Positions 33,867-45,510 of a DNA stretch of 64,000 nt are shown here, piece after piece. The notes under the pieces are model-generated. The model worked only from the letters and a program-made list of their open reading frames with translations, ran no database searches and was not told the origin of the DNA. Within the stretch, counting starts at the first letter, position 1. Each line of letters begins with the position of its first letter. A program made the translations under genes and the position numbers. Origin of the DNA: Erpobdella octoculata (Eukaryota > Annelida > Clitellata > Hirudinida > Erpobdellidae); NCBI GenBank assembly GCA_963978895.1, contig OZ022247.1, positions 15,694,312 through 15,758,311 of the forward strand, in the 5' to 3' direction.

Positions 33867-34294
33867 TAAAGTAACAGAGCAACAAGGCCACAGAAGATTT
33901 TTTCTTATGTGTAATGTGTGATTTAGATTTTAAATCTCATTTTCAAATGAAGAAGTCAACATTTGAGGTAATTTACAATAGTTGAAAATCCCTTATTTTT
34001 AAAACTTGTAGACTAATACTATTTTTTTCTTAAGAGAGGTTTAGAAGGTTGAAGTACTTAGATGTTGCCTGCCCATAAAATGCTTCCACAATGGTCTTGA
34101 CAGCTTGTTGCTTACACAACCTTTGCCTGGACTGATGATTTAGTTGATTCCAAGGAGAGCAACACCAATGATGATCACTCATTTACCCCTCTGGAAAAAG
34201 ATTTGAAAGCTAACTCGTAAAAAAGATTTAATAACACAACAACTTTTTCATTAATTTTGTTTATTTTGATTTAAATAAATTTGTTCCATCAATT
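33867..34294. other. No recognisable feature
   Basis: AT-rich sequence, no supportable frame. Confidence 0.4.
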
Positions 34295-34542
34295 TTAAAT
34301 TTCTTTGTTAACGTCTATAAGACGTTCCATAAGTCCAAAGAATTTTTCATCCCTCTCTTGTTTTTCCTGTTGAGTTCTTGAATTGTCTCAGGAACCAAGT
34401 CTAAGAAAACAGGAAAACTACCTTTAAATCTATAATAATTTAAAAAAATTTCATAGCAATATCATACCAACTGCTAGGAGCCAAACAGTTTGTGATGGAG
34501 GGCCGACAACGCTGATCATGCTCCCACTTTTGTGTATCACAG
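34295..34542 (-). pseudogene. Two exon remnants resembling a Myb/SANT-like (Harbinger-associated) protein
   Basis: The exon at about 34478-34542 follows a TTTGCAG acceptor and reads CDTQKWEHDQRCRPSITNCL. The exon at 34295-34400 follows a TTTCTTAG acceptor and, after one frame slip, reads QQEKQERDEKFFGLMERLID to a stop. A W..D..C...P.I block followed by an E/R/D-rich end with FF.LM is the layout of Myb/SANT-like DNA-binding proteins that accompany Harbinger transposons. Both pieces are short, so the call is tentative. Confidence 0.3.
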
Positions 34543-35007
34543 CTGCAAAACAAAACTTAGTGCTACAAATAGTTAATAGTTAATAGATGATTTTAAGGTC
34601 CATAGTCATCCAGCCTAAGCCATCTCTGTCTATTAAAGTTGCAAAACTTTCTACTTTATTATACAGAACATAATGATTAAGCCAATAGTCATTCAGGGTT
34701 CAATCCCATATAATCCCCTCACCAACTCATTTAATTGATACAATAAATTGATACATACATTAAATATAATTTGCTGCAACTCAAAACATCAGTTTTGTCC
34801 AGTAGTAATGCAGACATATGTGACTCTCAATAAACTGTACAATTCATTTTATGGGAGGATGCCTCCATGATTACAGGGGACCATTAAATAAAGTGTACAA
34901 CATCATCACATACAAATTCTGTTTAGAGTCAGTCTAGACTCAAGACCTTACCATGATCATACGAATCTTGAGTCAATCAGTCAGTGATCAGCGTAAATAT
35001 ATATAGC
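34543..35007. other. No recognisable feature
   Basis: AT-rich sequence. A lone B-box-like GGGTTCAATCCC at about 34698 has no A box. Confidence 0.4.
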
Positions 35008-35405
35008 ACTAGCAGGGTACCCGGCATCGTCCGGGGTTTTTAGAGGTTTTTCTATCGTTTTTCTCTCGCTCCCGTTTCCTTCCCCGCTTGCTCCCACGCT
35101 CCCGGTCGCTCTCCCGTTTCCGCTTGTCTTTCGTTCCCGGTAGCTTTCCCGCTCCCGGTCGTTTTTCGCTCCCGGTCGCTTTCCCGCTTTCGGTCGCTTT
35201 CCCGCTCTCGGTGGCTTTCCCTCCCGGTCACCTTCTTTTTCCCACTCGCTCTTTCGCTCTCGGTCGATTCTCCGTTCCCGCTTGCTTTCGCGTTCCCGTT
35301 CCCGCTCATTCTCCAGTTCCCGTTTTCGTCTAAAAATTTCATTACGATCGGATGAATGGTGTAGCAATGCATAAAGAACACACATACAGACAGTCATTTA
35401 TATAT
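35008..35405 (-). mobile_element. Non-autonomous Helitron, same family as 27.9 kb
   Basis: On the minus strand it ends CCCCGGACGATGCCGGGTAC then CCTGCTAG (ACTAGC on the plus strand at 35008). This is a hairpin followed by CTAG, the Helitron 3' signature. The interior is the same C/G-rich minisatellite (TTCCCGCTCCCGGTCGTTTT on plus). The right part, TTCATTACGATCGGATGAAT, matches the 5' region of the 27.9 kb element (28010-28045). The 5' TC end is degraded near 35405. Confidence 0.6.
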
Positions 35406-35442
35406 ATGTGTTTCTTGATTTTAATCCTTGACGCGTTTTATT

Positions 35443-36278
35443 TAAGCATGGAAGTTTGTCGTTCGGTTTTATTCGGGTCCGGAAGTAATCGGAAATAATT
35501 TTCTTCCGAACGTTCGGTTTTAATCGGGTTCGGAAATAATTTCATGCCGAACTTTCAAAAACCGTTTCCGAAAGATCGAGGATATTCGGAAATTATACGG
35601 AACAGCCGAAAATTACTGAATTACTCTCCTAATTTTTTAGGCATTTTGACGAGACTTGTACAAATTGATTTGTTTTTGAATTATCTATTCAAATATGTAA
35701 ATTTTATTATGATACATCAAGTTTGAATTGTCTATGTAAAATGCGTGAAGTTAGTAACGGTTATTGAGTAGCCTACATTGTAAATAGAGACATAACAACC
35801 GATTTAATCGCAATAGTTTTTACCATATAACTCCGTTAATAATTCAGGGATTTAGTTGAAAATAGTACAGATCGTTTTGTATTTTAATTTTCTATTCAAA
35901 AATGTTAAAAAATAAAATGCGTCAACTTTGAATTTTCCCTATATAATGCAGGCAAAGTTAGCTACCGTTGCTAACTTCTTCGACGTACACAAAATTATAC
36001 ATATTGACGTGTTTCCATTATCGCAAACAGAAGAAAAAAGAAAGATATGATATAATTATAATATTTCATTGATCTAAAATAACGATCAGTGAAATTGATT
36101 GTTTAATTTTTTTACGGAATTCCGAAAAAACCCGACATTTACGAAAAATAATTCCGAACGTTCGGTTTTTTTCGGGGTCGGAAATAATTTTATTCCGAAC
36201 TTCCGACAACCGATAAAAACCGAAAAAACCGACTTTTCGGTTGCGTTCGTAAGGGAACGGAAGAAACTTCCATGCTTA
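35443..36278. mobile_element. 836-bp TIR element with 8-bp target duplication
   Basis: TIRs TAAGCATGGAAGTTT at both ends (35443 and, inverted, to 36278), flanked by exact GTTTTATT duplications at 35435-35442 and 36279-36286. Inner palindromic blocks of the CCGAACGTTCGGTTTT type occur near each end. There is no coding frame of note. An 8-bp duplication fits hAT (or P) mobilisation. The terminal bases are not the usual hAT CAG, so the superfamily is open. Confidence 0.75.
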
Positions 36279-36286
36279 GTTTTATT

Positions 36287-36760
36287 GAGATTCAACAAAA
36301 ACGTATAAGTGGTGGTAATACCGTATTTTACTCTATGTAAAAAAAACTAATTTTGTCGGATCTCAATTTTCAACGCGTGTTCTTAAAATTTAACACAAAC
36401 GTTAGTGTTGCGGTAATACCCCGCTTTACAATATTTCATGTCATCGTAAACACATTTCGAGCATTTGGCTCTGAGAATGGCAACTTTTCAGCTTTAAGCT
36501 TTAAATATCTTAATCTATTGTTTGCCTATAGAGCCAAATGCAAATTTTATCTCTAGAATGACTTGTTTGTATAATGCCCAGCATAGTTGATAGCTGGTCC
36601 TTGACAATGCCGTTTCCGAATACTTTGATCTCGTTTATTTTAATTTGTACAAAAATTGATAACAAAAGAAACTCAAAATTTAGAATCTTCTTTGCAAAAA
36701 GTTTTCGCCATTTTGAAAAACAGAATCAATTTTTATTTGCGCTATCGTGAAGTTTTTCTA
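36287..36760. other. No recognisable feature
   Basis: AT-rich sequence with two related GTGGTGGTAATACCG / GTTGCGGTAATACCC stretches near 36310 and 36410. Confidence 0.35.
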
Positions 36761-37168
36761 ATGTCTGAAGTAGTGAGAGATTTTGAGTACAAATCCTATC
36801 CAATTTCGGATCAGCCAAAAAAATTATCTTCAATATTGAGTGGCGCGGACAATTATCAATCTAAAAAACCTGATATGAGACTGAAAATTAGCTCAAAACG
36901 TAGTAAAAACAATGAGTTTGAATTGAAAATTATTTCAAATTTTATCAAATCTCCTGGTCTGTCTATTATATGGAATAAAAAACAATTTTTAACTGTTTTG
37001 GATGTTTTTGAAGCCCGGGACAAAGATGGTTTGCCCTTAATTTTGAAGGCCGTCGGCAGAAGCCATATAAACTCTGAAATTACAATAGAGAAAAATGACG
37101 TTAGTTTATTTTTTAATTTTATTTATAAAGCATTTCTTTTCCATGTACTTATTCTGTTTCATCATTGA
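36761..37168 (+). CDS. Unrecognised open frame
   Basis: A frame is open from 36656 to 37168. Using the ATG at 36761 gives about 135 residues beginning MSEVVRDFEYKSYPI, then hydrophilic text with DMRLKISSKRSKNNEFELK and FEARDKDGLPLILKAVGR. It ends in a hydrophobic stretch that is probably read-through into non-coding DNA, with a possible donor near 37095. The amino-acid composition looks protein-like, but no family is recognised and no other copy is in the window. Confidence 0.25.
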   Translation: MSEVVRDFEYKSYPISDQPKKLSSILSGADNYQSKKPDMRLKISSKRSKNNEFELKIISNFIKSPGLSIIWNKKQFLTVLDVFEARDKDGLPLILKAVGRSHINSEITIEKNDVSLFFNFIYKAFLFHVLILFHH

Positions 37169-37409
37169 AAGTTTTTTTTCATTAACGAGATCATCCGTAA
37201 GAGTTATTTGCAGCGATCGAACCCTTCACAAAAATTATTTGCAATAATACAGAGCACACTTAAAAGACGAATATTATAGCTCACATTTTTTTAACTCAAA
37301 CTATTTTTAAATAAATTTTTCAATTGGATGACAAGAAGTTAGTTAATTTTCACTTTAAATGTTAGCAAACATTCAAGCAAGCAAAACAAGCGATGAAGTT
37401 AATATAAAA

Positions 37410-37565
37410 AATTAAAAAGAAATATTTTATAGTCATTTACACTAGGTGTTTTAAAACTTATATAGCTGTATGCATGAAATACTGAAATATTTCCTGTCGT
37501 GGATCATGATTTCATTTTTTCAACTGTCCCTCGTCTTTTATCCGGGCCTGGTACTGGTTCGCAAA
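37410..37565. repeat. Dispersed short repeat (copy inverted at 56150-56300)
   Basis: ATTTCCTGTCGTGGATCATG and TTTATCCGGGCCTGGTACTG here match, inverted, 56150-56300. SINE-sized, family unknown. Confidence 0.5.
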
Positions 37566-37939
37566 AGTAAGGCGGATTTAACCAGCAATTTTGTTTTGTT
37601 TTTACTGAATTAACATAATGGAAAAATAACTAGATGTAACACAATATATAAATGTATATATACGATGTACCGGTAGCAAGTTTTTTTCACTTTGTATACT
37701 CCACTCCCTCTTTGCCCTCTTATCCGATTGAGCTTACATTTTTCAAGTAATCCATCACACCACCAAACATTTAAATCTATTAGATTCGAGAAAAAAATCA
37801 AAATTTTATTATGTTTTCTACGGCTAAAAAACGTTTCAAAAAAAAATAACGTCGAATAAATTTTAAGAACTTGATGTTATTCATTCATGTTTGATGTTGT
37901 TTTGATTTGACGTTTTGACAATGTAACCTACATAACTTG

Positions 37940-38790
37940 AAATAGTGGGTCGGCTAACTGATCAAAAACCCCTTCATCGTGCAAACGCTATTGACAAGCA
38001 AAAAAATTACATATTTGTAATCAGAAAAATATGCTTGTAATTACCTGATATTGCCACATTCTGGGAAATTGCGAAAAAAAATCATCCTTTTTGGTCTCGC
38101 TGTTGTACATATGTATAGCGTATTATCACAGGTGACCAAACTGGCAAAAAATTCAAATATTTTGTTTTTTTTGTTGGTTTGCATATGCTTAACCCATTTT
38201 TTACTTGCGCACCATCAGAGGGTGCACTTGAAAATTTAATTTTTCTTTCTTATCTGGTGGTTATTTTGGTAATTTTGCTGATTTATTTTTATTATTATTC
38301 CATATTTTATTATCTTTAGTTTCTATTTTTTGTTTATTTGCTTTTTATTAGAATTTTTAGCCCTTTTTAATAGAGTTATCGAAATGAAAGAGTTGGAAAA
38401 TCAACACAAAAATAAATCATTTTTTTCTTTTAAAAACGGTCATTTGTGTTTCATAAATATCTGTTCTAACCAACTAATATGTAATAACTATTATAATAAG
38501 CATTGGAAACAGGTTAATCTCTACAGCCCTTGATTAGTCATGCACCCTGTGAGGGTGCACCCTACTAGGGTGCGCACCTTCTAGGACAAAAATAAAATTA
38601 AACATAACATTTATAACAAAACAAATATTTTTTGGCTGCTTTATATATATAAAGCAAGCCAAAAAAACTTGTGGTGTTCAAAAATAAAAAAATTGGGTTA
38701 AAACGGGTTAATATAAAGAATGAAGAAAAAAAAAGATGATTAATTAAATTTTGTGTGAGTAGACCTACGGAAACGAGACATGACTTCTGC
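37940..38790 (+). repeat. Dispersed repeat C (shorter inverted copy at 47610-47930)
   Basis: Two long blocks match in inverted order: AATTACATATTTGTAATCAG with flanks (37980-38190 against 47735-47925), and GTGAGTAGACCTACGGAAAC (about 38755 against 47620-47660). Copy 2 lacks the middle. A GGGTGC-based palindromic cluster lies at 38540-38580. Frames across it are short and unsupported. Confidence 0.55.
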
Positions 38791-39445
38791 CCATAGATAT
38801 CTAGATAGGCTATAGTAGCTTATTAGCGCGCAGCGGTATTTTATTTTGTTCATCCTTACTGACCATAGACATGAAAATTGTTTACATTTGTCTACACCGG
38901 CGGCTTGCCTTACTTCAATAAGCAATTTGTTCCAATTTTGCAGTTAACTCTGTAAAGCAATGACAACGCGTTATTCTTTCAATATTTGTTTATCATAGAT
39001 TAATTTATGACTTTCTAGAAAAATTCTTTGTTTCTTTAGCGCATGCTTTAATTTAATTGTTTTTTGACAGAAATGACTTTTATAACCATGACATTTCTAG
39101 AAAATGCTTTTATTTGAAGATAACTGATAGCCATATGTATTTATTCTATGCGGATAGTTTAACTTCCAGCATAAAATCTTAATTCTTCAAAGACATTTTC
39201 TTAAAAGTTATATCTTAGACTTAGAACTAGGTTATAAAATAAGACTAGGTTAGATTGGTTAGATTAGCAATAATAATTAGTGGCTTTTTCTAAAGTACAT
39301 AATTTTTAGAATTAACTTATAGATGATTGAAGTCTCTACCTTAAAATGATTCTACCTGAGACCTGAGGTGATTGCATTTATTTACCTAATTTTTAAGCAA
39401 GTGTAAAGCACTATGCCAACTATCAAAATTAACAATTGAAATTAC
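38791..39445. other. No recognisable feature
   Basis: AT-rich sequence between repeat C and the hAT insertion. Confidence 0.45.
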
Positions 39446-39453
39446 TGTCCACT

Positions 39454-41236
39454 AAGTGGCGTAGCTTCCGATTCAAGGCCCCCCCCAGCAAAAATTGTCA
39501 TTGGGCCCCTTCCCCTTTCCATCACTTACAACGGGAGTTTGTCCTTTGTCCGGGTACCTAGTACTGCAATATTTTTCAATTATTTTGTGCATTTCAGCAC
39601 ATTTACAATGGTAATTTTAAAAAAAAATTATGTTTGTATCTACTAGTCTAACAATAACATAACTTGTAATCAACGTTTATTTTATAGACAATTATAAAAC
39701 GTAACACGTGAGTTATGATAATGACCCAGAGTGTGAGTCTCGAGAATCAGCTGACACATCCAAACATAAACAGTTTAAACTTTCAATTTATTCACCAAAC
39801 TGCCAGAATTAACGTGTGACACGCAGGCTGTGACGCAGCCTCTAGTTCCTTGATTTTCACTTTTCAGTTCACATCACTTCAGTAGAACGTTTTCCTGCGA
39901 GCCTTTGCAGATGCAAAACACTCAATAAGTTTGAAGTTTGTTAGTTTTCATAAACTGTGCCGACCCAGCTTCAATGCAGAGTAGTGCCGATGCACAAAAT
40001 CGATCTTGTCCCATAGTGCTCCGTAAGTAACTCTTAATGAGGCATAGCTTTGGCGACTATTACTGGCAGGGTGAGAAACAGTAACAGTGCAGAGACAACG
40101 TCTGTAAAAGCTGAAGTCATCGCAGCGTGTTCCACAATCAGCAGATGCGCGAGGCCCTTGACAGATGACAGTTTGACGATTTCTGACTTGTGTGAAGATG
40201 CAAGTGTAACCATCTGTACTGGAAATGCCTCACTTAAATCAGAGACGTAGTTTTTCTGTAAAGCTGTGGTTTGTGATACGATGTCAGGTTCCAGTGTAGA
40301 TGACAAATCCTTGGAGAAAATTATGGAGAAATATTTGATTAGTTTGTTCATTGCCGAGAACCGTTAGGTAAGCTGAGAAGTCACAGTGTCAATCAGACAG
40401 TTGAACACGGTGATCCCAAAACGTTCTTCCGCATTTGTCAATCGTGTGTCTTTGGCTAACTCATCAAAATGACACTTCTTTCTTGCCAAACGCGTATTCT
40501 TGAATTTGGCTTCAACGCCCCGAAGCTAGCAAATTGTTGTTGCTTCGTCGACAGCGTCTGTGAAGTTGTTGCGGTAATCAGACAAATTATCGAATGCTGT
40601 CTTCAAATGATGCGCAGCTTTAGAAGATCAGCATTTTTTGACTGTAGATACATTGATGCGGCATTGATTGCTGACACAATTTTTGTCAGCACAACGAGAA
40701 TCAACACAAACTCAAATGTCTGCAGGAGTTTCTGGAACTTCATTGCATCACCACACTCGGCAGAGTTCCTGTTCTCTAAAAGAATGCGAGTCAGCGTTTT
40801 CATTATATCGCAGTATCTGTGCTTAATGCCCATAAGTGATGACAATCGCCCAGCCCAGCGAGTCGGGTTGAGCTTCTGCAGTGTAACTGCTGACTTGCCC
40901 GTTATGGATGACAACAAGTCCCATCTGCGTATGCTGTGACCGAAGAACGCATACAGTTCCTGCATGATTGTAAAAAATGTCTCAGCATCACGTACTGCTG
41001 TCACTGCGTCATTGACAACAAGATTTAGGTTGTGTCCCGCGCAATGTACACAGGCTGCGAGAGGTTGTTTATTCTTAAACTTTTGAACTCCGCCGTATGC
41101 ACCACTCATTGTGATGTAAGACTTTTGTGAGTGCATGCATGAAGGTAATTTTTTTTCTATTGGTGGCCACTTCGGGGTCCCCAACCCCCATGGGCCCCCG
41201 CATTGCAGGGTCTGCAGGGGCGGTAGTACGCCACTG
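39454..41236 (-). mobile_element. hAT element, 1783 bp, with 8-bp target duplication
   Basis: Exact TGTCCACT duplications flank it (39446-39453 and 41237-41244). The left end reads AAGTGGCGTAG and the right end, inward, CAGTGGCGTAC, so the TIRs match apart from the first base. The transposase inside lacks its N-terminal part, so the element is an internally or 5'-deleted copy that keeps both ends. Confidence 0.8.
39890..41135 (-). pseudogene. hAT transposase (TTF/ZMYM-type), partial
   Basis: From about 41120 the minus strand reads ITMSGAYGGVQKF, then ACVHCAGHNLNLVVNDAV (the VHC..H.LNL catalytic-core block), LYAFFGHSIRRWDLL and LNPTRWAGR. It continues, through a stop near 40540 and one in the QLTxRFSAM block near 40370, to KCHFDELAKDTRLTNAEERF, then SSVKGLAHLLIVEHAA. 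The hAT C-terminal dimerisation region appears as LRSTMGQDRF and ASALLCIEAGSAQF near 39950-40030. The N-terminal zinc finger is missing. Known: hAT transposases cut and join with 8-bp duplications, which are seen around this element. Confidence 0.75.
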
Positions 41237-41244
41237 TGTCCACT

Positions 41245-41639
41245 AAATAAAATTGTTTTAGTTAGTTTTTGTCTTAAACATGAACTTTTATGGTTTTGAT
41301 TATTAATTTTTGTTTGCTGGTACTGTCTTAACTTAAAAAATTCATAGACGATCAACTTAAGCAGTGATAAGATAAGAGTGATTGTCAATTCCATTCTGTG
41401 TATCTCTTATATGATCCCCCAGGTTAAAAATATCTTTGGATCCAATCGATGATAATGTTTGGCAAATTCAAGCACTTCTTCTTCATAAATGTTGTCTGAT
41501 TAATAATAATTGTTGTCTGTTTAATAATATTTAAGATTGGTACCAGCAAAAGAAATAACAATAAAAAAAAATATTACAAATTTCTTTTCTTTCTTTGTGA
41601 AGATAATCAAGATAAGAAGTTTCATTTTGCGGCATCACA
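41245..41639. other. No recognisable feature
   Basis: AT-rich sequence between the hAT element and the P-like exons. It could be P-element 3' sequence. Confidence 0.35.
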
Positions 41640-41930
41640 TTTCCTGCCTGAATATTGCATCTCGATAAAATTTTTCTGAAAATGGATTGAAATTAGTGTG
41701 CTGTTGGGTTGTTGTTCAATCTCCCTAGAAAATGTTAATTCTAATCAATATTTTCCTACTTATAAAGAATTGTTTTTATACAACCTGCTCGTCTGACTGC
41801 CACAAAGAATAGTTCAAGATGATCTTGGCTGAACTTATAAGTTAAAACATGCCTTTGATACTTGGGAAGGTTTCTGGCTATTTGAAGGATTGATTCAATG
41901 TCAACAACAAATCTTTTAAAACCCATCTGC
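41640..41930 (-). pseudogene. P-element-like transposase, two exons
   Basis: Exon 41785-41930 (acceptor TTTTTAG, donor AGCAG then gttgta) reads MGFKRFVVDIESIL and YKFSQDHLELFFVAVRRAG. After a 60-nt intron (acceptor TTTCTAG) the exon from 41724 continues in phase as RLNNNPTAH, stop, FQSIFRKILSRCNIQ. The TYK.SQDHLE..F..+R..G and NNNPTA.QF blocks are diagnostic of P transposases (THAP9-like C-terminal half). An in-frame TAA replaces the expected Gln codon after NNNPTAH. Upstream exons between 41960 and 42100 are not clear. Confidence 0.65.
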
Positions 41931-42370
41931 CTAAAAATGATGTTAATTATATAGTTTGCTTATAGTTTTGTAGCAAAACATTATCGAAAACATACTTTTT
42001 GTCTTGAATTATAAGGATTCCACAAGGTCTTTTTAGCTTTAGCAAGTAGCTTCTTAAACTTAGTAGATTTTGATCAAAAAAGCTTTAATCATTCAAAAAG
42101 CAATACAGGATGTATATAGCATTACTGAGCTTCATGTCCCAACTTTGATCATTCTAGTTTTATAACTATAAGTCAGTATTTCTTAATCTACATTACATAA
42201 TTTAAGTGTAAACAAACCAGTAACATTGTTTTAGTAAGAAAATATTCAAAGTAATGAACTTTATGAAAAGAAAGTAATGAAACGGATGTATGCCCTTATG
42301 TTTTAAACTTTGTGGCTTTGTCTTCCTTAAATTTTAGTTTTGTAGTCAGAGTTTAATGATTTTACTTTGT

Positions 42371-42582
42371 TTACAAACATTTTTTTTTTTTTTTTTTTTT
42401 TAACGTTTATTAATTCAACAGGTTGATGAAAGGAGTTACCTCCGCGAGACAATCAACCTTAAAATGTTGTAATCACTTCAGAACAAATGAAATCAATACA
42501 AATCAATAATAAAATCAAAAAGAAAAAAAGTCAACAGACAACTAAAAATGTCATAAAAAAATTTGAAAAAATTGAGGTAAAA
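42371..42582 (-). repeat. CR1/L2-like LINE 3: 3' UTR and poly(A)
   Basis: A T-run at about 42380-42401 on the plus strand is the poly(A) tail. Just inside, the minus strand has GAATTAATAAACG (polyadenylation signal). The 3' UTR shares the GGAAGTAATTCCCT / GGAGGTAACTCCTTT style with the LINE end at 7.1 kb. 41931-42370 upstream of the tail is unassigned. Confidence 0.7.
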
Positions 42583-45510
42583 TTATAATAAGATGTTCGT
42601 ATAGCAATCTAAGTCTTTATTTACACTGAAAACCTTTGCTGACTTTTTGAAGGTTTGTAAAGAAGACATATTTAGATTTGCAAACGCATTATTCCAAATC
42701 TTCGGGCCTAGGTATTTAATGAAATATTTTCGAAGATTAGTTTTATAAGTACCTATTCTAACATTGTCTACTATACGTAGGTTGTTAGAATGGACATTTT
42801 TTGATAAAATAAAGTAATTTGTAAATATTGCGGGTAATTCATTATTGAAATATTTAAACATAAAAATTAAAGCTTGATAAATATAAATTTGGTCCAATTT
42901 CAACAATTGTCTTTGGTCAAAAAATATGGAAGTAGAAGCAAAACGGGGTGCCTTGAAGATGACTCTTATGCATCGTTTCTGTAGGGTTGACAATTGTCTT
43001 CTTGCTTTCTTGGATGTTGGACACCATATGATGTTACAATAGTTGAAGTAAGGATAGATAAAAGAGTAGTAAATAGTAAGTAAAGTAGATTTGCTTAATA
43101 GATGAGAAGACTTATAGAGAACACCAATATTGCGAGAAACTTTTTTACATACACTATTTATATGATCATCCCATGTAAGAAATTCATTGATATATACTCC
43201 TAGAAACTTAGTGGAAGATACATTAATTATCCTAGAGTTTTCAATAAAAAGTTCTATAGAGGCTGCTGGCATAAGCGTAGAGCGATGTTTGTGGAATGCT
43301 ATGAAGTTAGTTTTTGCTGCATTAAGTGATAGTTTATTACTTTTGAACCAGTCCGAAACTAATTTCAGTTCGGTATTGGTTTTACTAATTAGGTCCTTAA
43401 GATTCTTATCTGCTGCTAGTGCATTAGTGTCATCTGCAAATAGAAAAAAGTTAAAAAACTTTGTCGAATGGACAATATCATTAATGTAAAGGATAAACAA
43501 AAGTGGACCTAATATTGAGCCCTGGGGCACTCCGCAAGTTATTTTATTCAGGGTTCAGCACCTGCGTTTATAGAAAACATATTGTTTTCTATTAAACAAG
43601 TAACTCTCAAACCATTTAAAAGCTGCATTGCGAACACCATAATATTGCAATTTGTTTAATAATATTTCATGATTTACTGTATCAAAAGCTTTGCTCAAAT
43701 CAAAGAATATACCTATACAAAAATAATTATTTTCTAAGTTTTGAGAGACGTGGTCATACATCTGCATTATTGGCATATAGCTGGAATAGCCAGCTCGAAA
43801 ACCAAATTGAAAATCATTAATTATTGAATTTGCACTTAGAAAATGATAGAGCCTAATATATACGATTTTTTCAAATAACTTGGAAAAATACGGCAGTAAA
43901 GAAATAGGTCTATAATTACAAACAGATGATTTACAGCCAGATTTATATATTGGAACTATTTTTGCAATTTTAAGTTTATCAGGAAATGTACCAGTAACTA
44001 GTGAGACGTTGATGATATATGACAAAATATTGGCTAATTTAGAGATGGATGCTTGAATGATATAAGGATCCAGATCATCTACGCCACAACTGTGAGAAAC
44101 TTTGAGTGATTTTGTAAGAAGTATTATTTCGTTGGAATCCGTTGGCTGAAGATCGAGGTTGTGCTTGGTGGGTGTAGATAGATAGTCCCTGAAAGATGAG
44201 CTGCAATTAGGAATACTTTCTGCTAGACGGTCACCAATGTTTGAGAAGTAGTTGTTGAAAGAATCAGCAATTATTAAAGGATCAGTACATTTTTCATTAT
44301 TTTGTAGTTTGAAGTAGTCGGTGTCATCACTTTGTTTTTTGTCGAGGTTGATGATGGAGCCAATTGTTTGCCAAGTTTTTCTGGAGTTGTTTTTGTAGCT
44401 CGTAAATTTTTCATGATAATAATTCTTAATAGTTATGTCTTTTATTTTTTTAAATTTATTTCTTAAAGTTACGAAAACTTTTTTGGTGTTTTCGTTAGGA
44501 TTTTTTATGAATTTTTTGTATATTTTTGATTTCAACTTGCAGGCGTTAAGAAGCTCGTCAGTCATCCATTCTTGTTTAAATTTTAGTTTTCTTGTTGTAG
44601 GTTTATGTTGAAAGCATAGATTATAGTGAGATTGGTAAATTTCTTGAAAGGTGTTGTAGGCTAGATTAACTTCATTATAAGCGTTATAAACCTGAGACCA
44701 GTCAAGATTATTTAAGGTTTCTAAAAAATGCTTCTTGTTTTTTTCAGAAAAGTTTCGAGCTAAGTACGGTGCTTGATGGTGGGTTTTAGGAAAGTTTCCG
44801 ATTGAAAGTAGAATTGGCATATGGTCCGAGATATCGTAAGTAATAACTGAAGAAAAACTGTGCTCCAGGGAGAAGTTCACAAATAAATTATCAATTGTTG
44901 AAGAGGTAGTACTTGTTGTTCTGGTTGCTCTTTGTATGACAGGGAGAAAACTGAAAGATTGCATCATGTTGACAAAAAGAGAAGAAATTTTGTCTTTTTT
45001 GTTGAGATCTATGTTGAAATCTCCAGCGACGATAAAACGTTTTTTGGGCTTGAGGGTACATGAGAGAAAATCAGAAAGCTCTTCTATAAAGTTTAAAGGC
45101 TTAGTGTTAGGGGGTCGATAAATTGAGCAAATGTTTAGTTTTGTTTCTTTGTAGCAGAGTTTGATATGTATGTATTCGAAGGTTGACGAAATAAAGTTAC
45201 ATTCGACTGACTGAAAGTTTATGGTTTCTTTAACGAGAAATCCAACTCCTCCACCTGGTCGTTCATCTCTATTTTTTGTTATTAACTTATAACCCGGAAA
45301 TTTAAAGTTTACTTGATCGTTTTTAAGCCATGTTTCTGTTAAAGCCATTAATGTGGGTTTTAGAATGTAACATAACGTCTGAATTTCAGCGTAATGTTTG
45401 TTCAAGCTTCGACAATTAATATGTGTTATATTAAATGAAGTTTTAGACAGTCTTTTTTCTATTGATTCTAAAGTGTCACAATGTGTGTCAAATTCATTGT
45501 TGATTGCCAT
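42583..45510 (-). pseudogene. CR1/L2-like LINE 3, ORF2: APE endonuclease and reverse transcriptase (one frameshift)
   Basis: The first frame, 45510-43555 (651 aa), has the endonuclease blocks FNITHINCRSLNKHYAEI, LMALTETWL, RPGGGVGFLV, SIYRPPNTK, VAGDFNIDLN, STIDNLFVN and YDISDHMPILLS, then the RT blocks KIVPIYKSG, NYRPISLLPYFSKLFEKI and GIFFDLSKAFDTVNHEIL. A frame change at about 43540-43555 separates it from the second frame (43530-42583) with GVPQGSILGPLLFILYINDI, FLFADDTNAL and FLGVYINEFLTWDDHI. Apart from that shift the roughly 970-aa protein is intact, making this the best preserved LINE here. The ORF2 ATG overlaps the end of ORF1 by 17 nt. Confidence 0.9.

Noticed and set aside
34650..34710. 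tRNA-like B box GGGTTCAATCCC
   Set aside because: No A box at the right distance and no stems.
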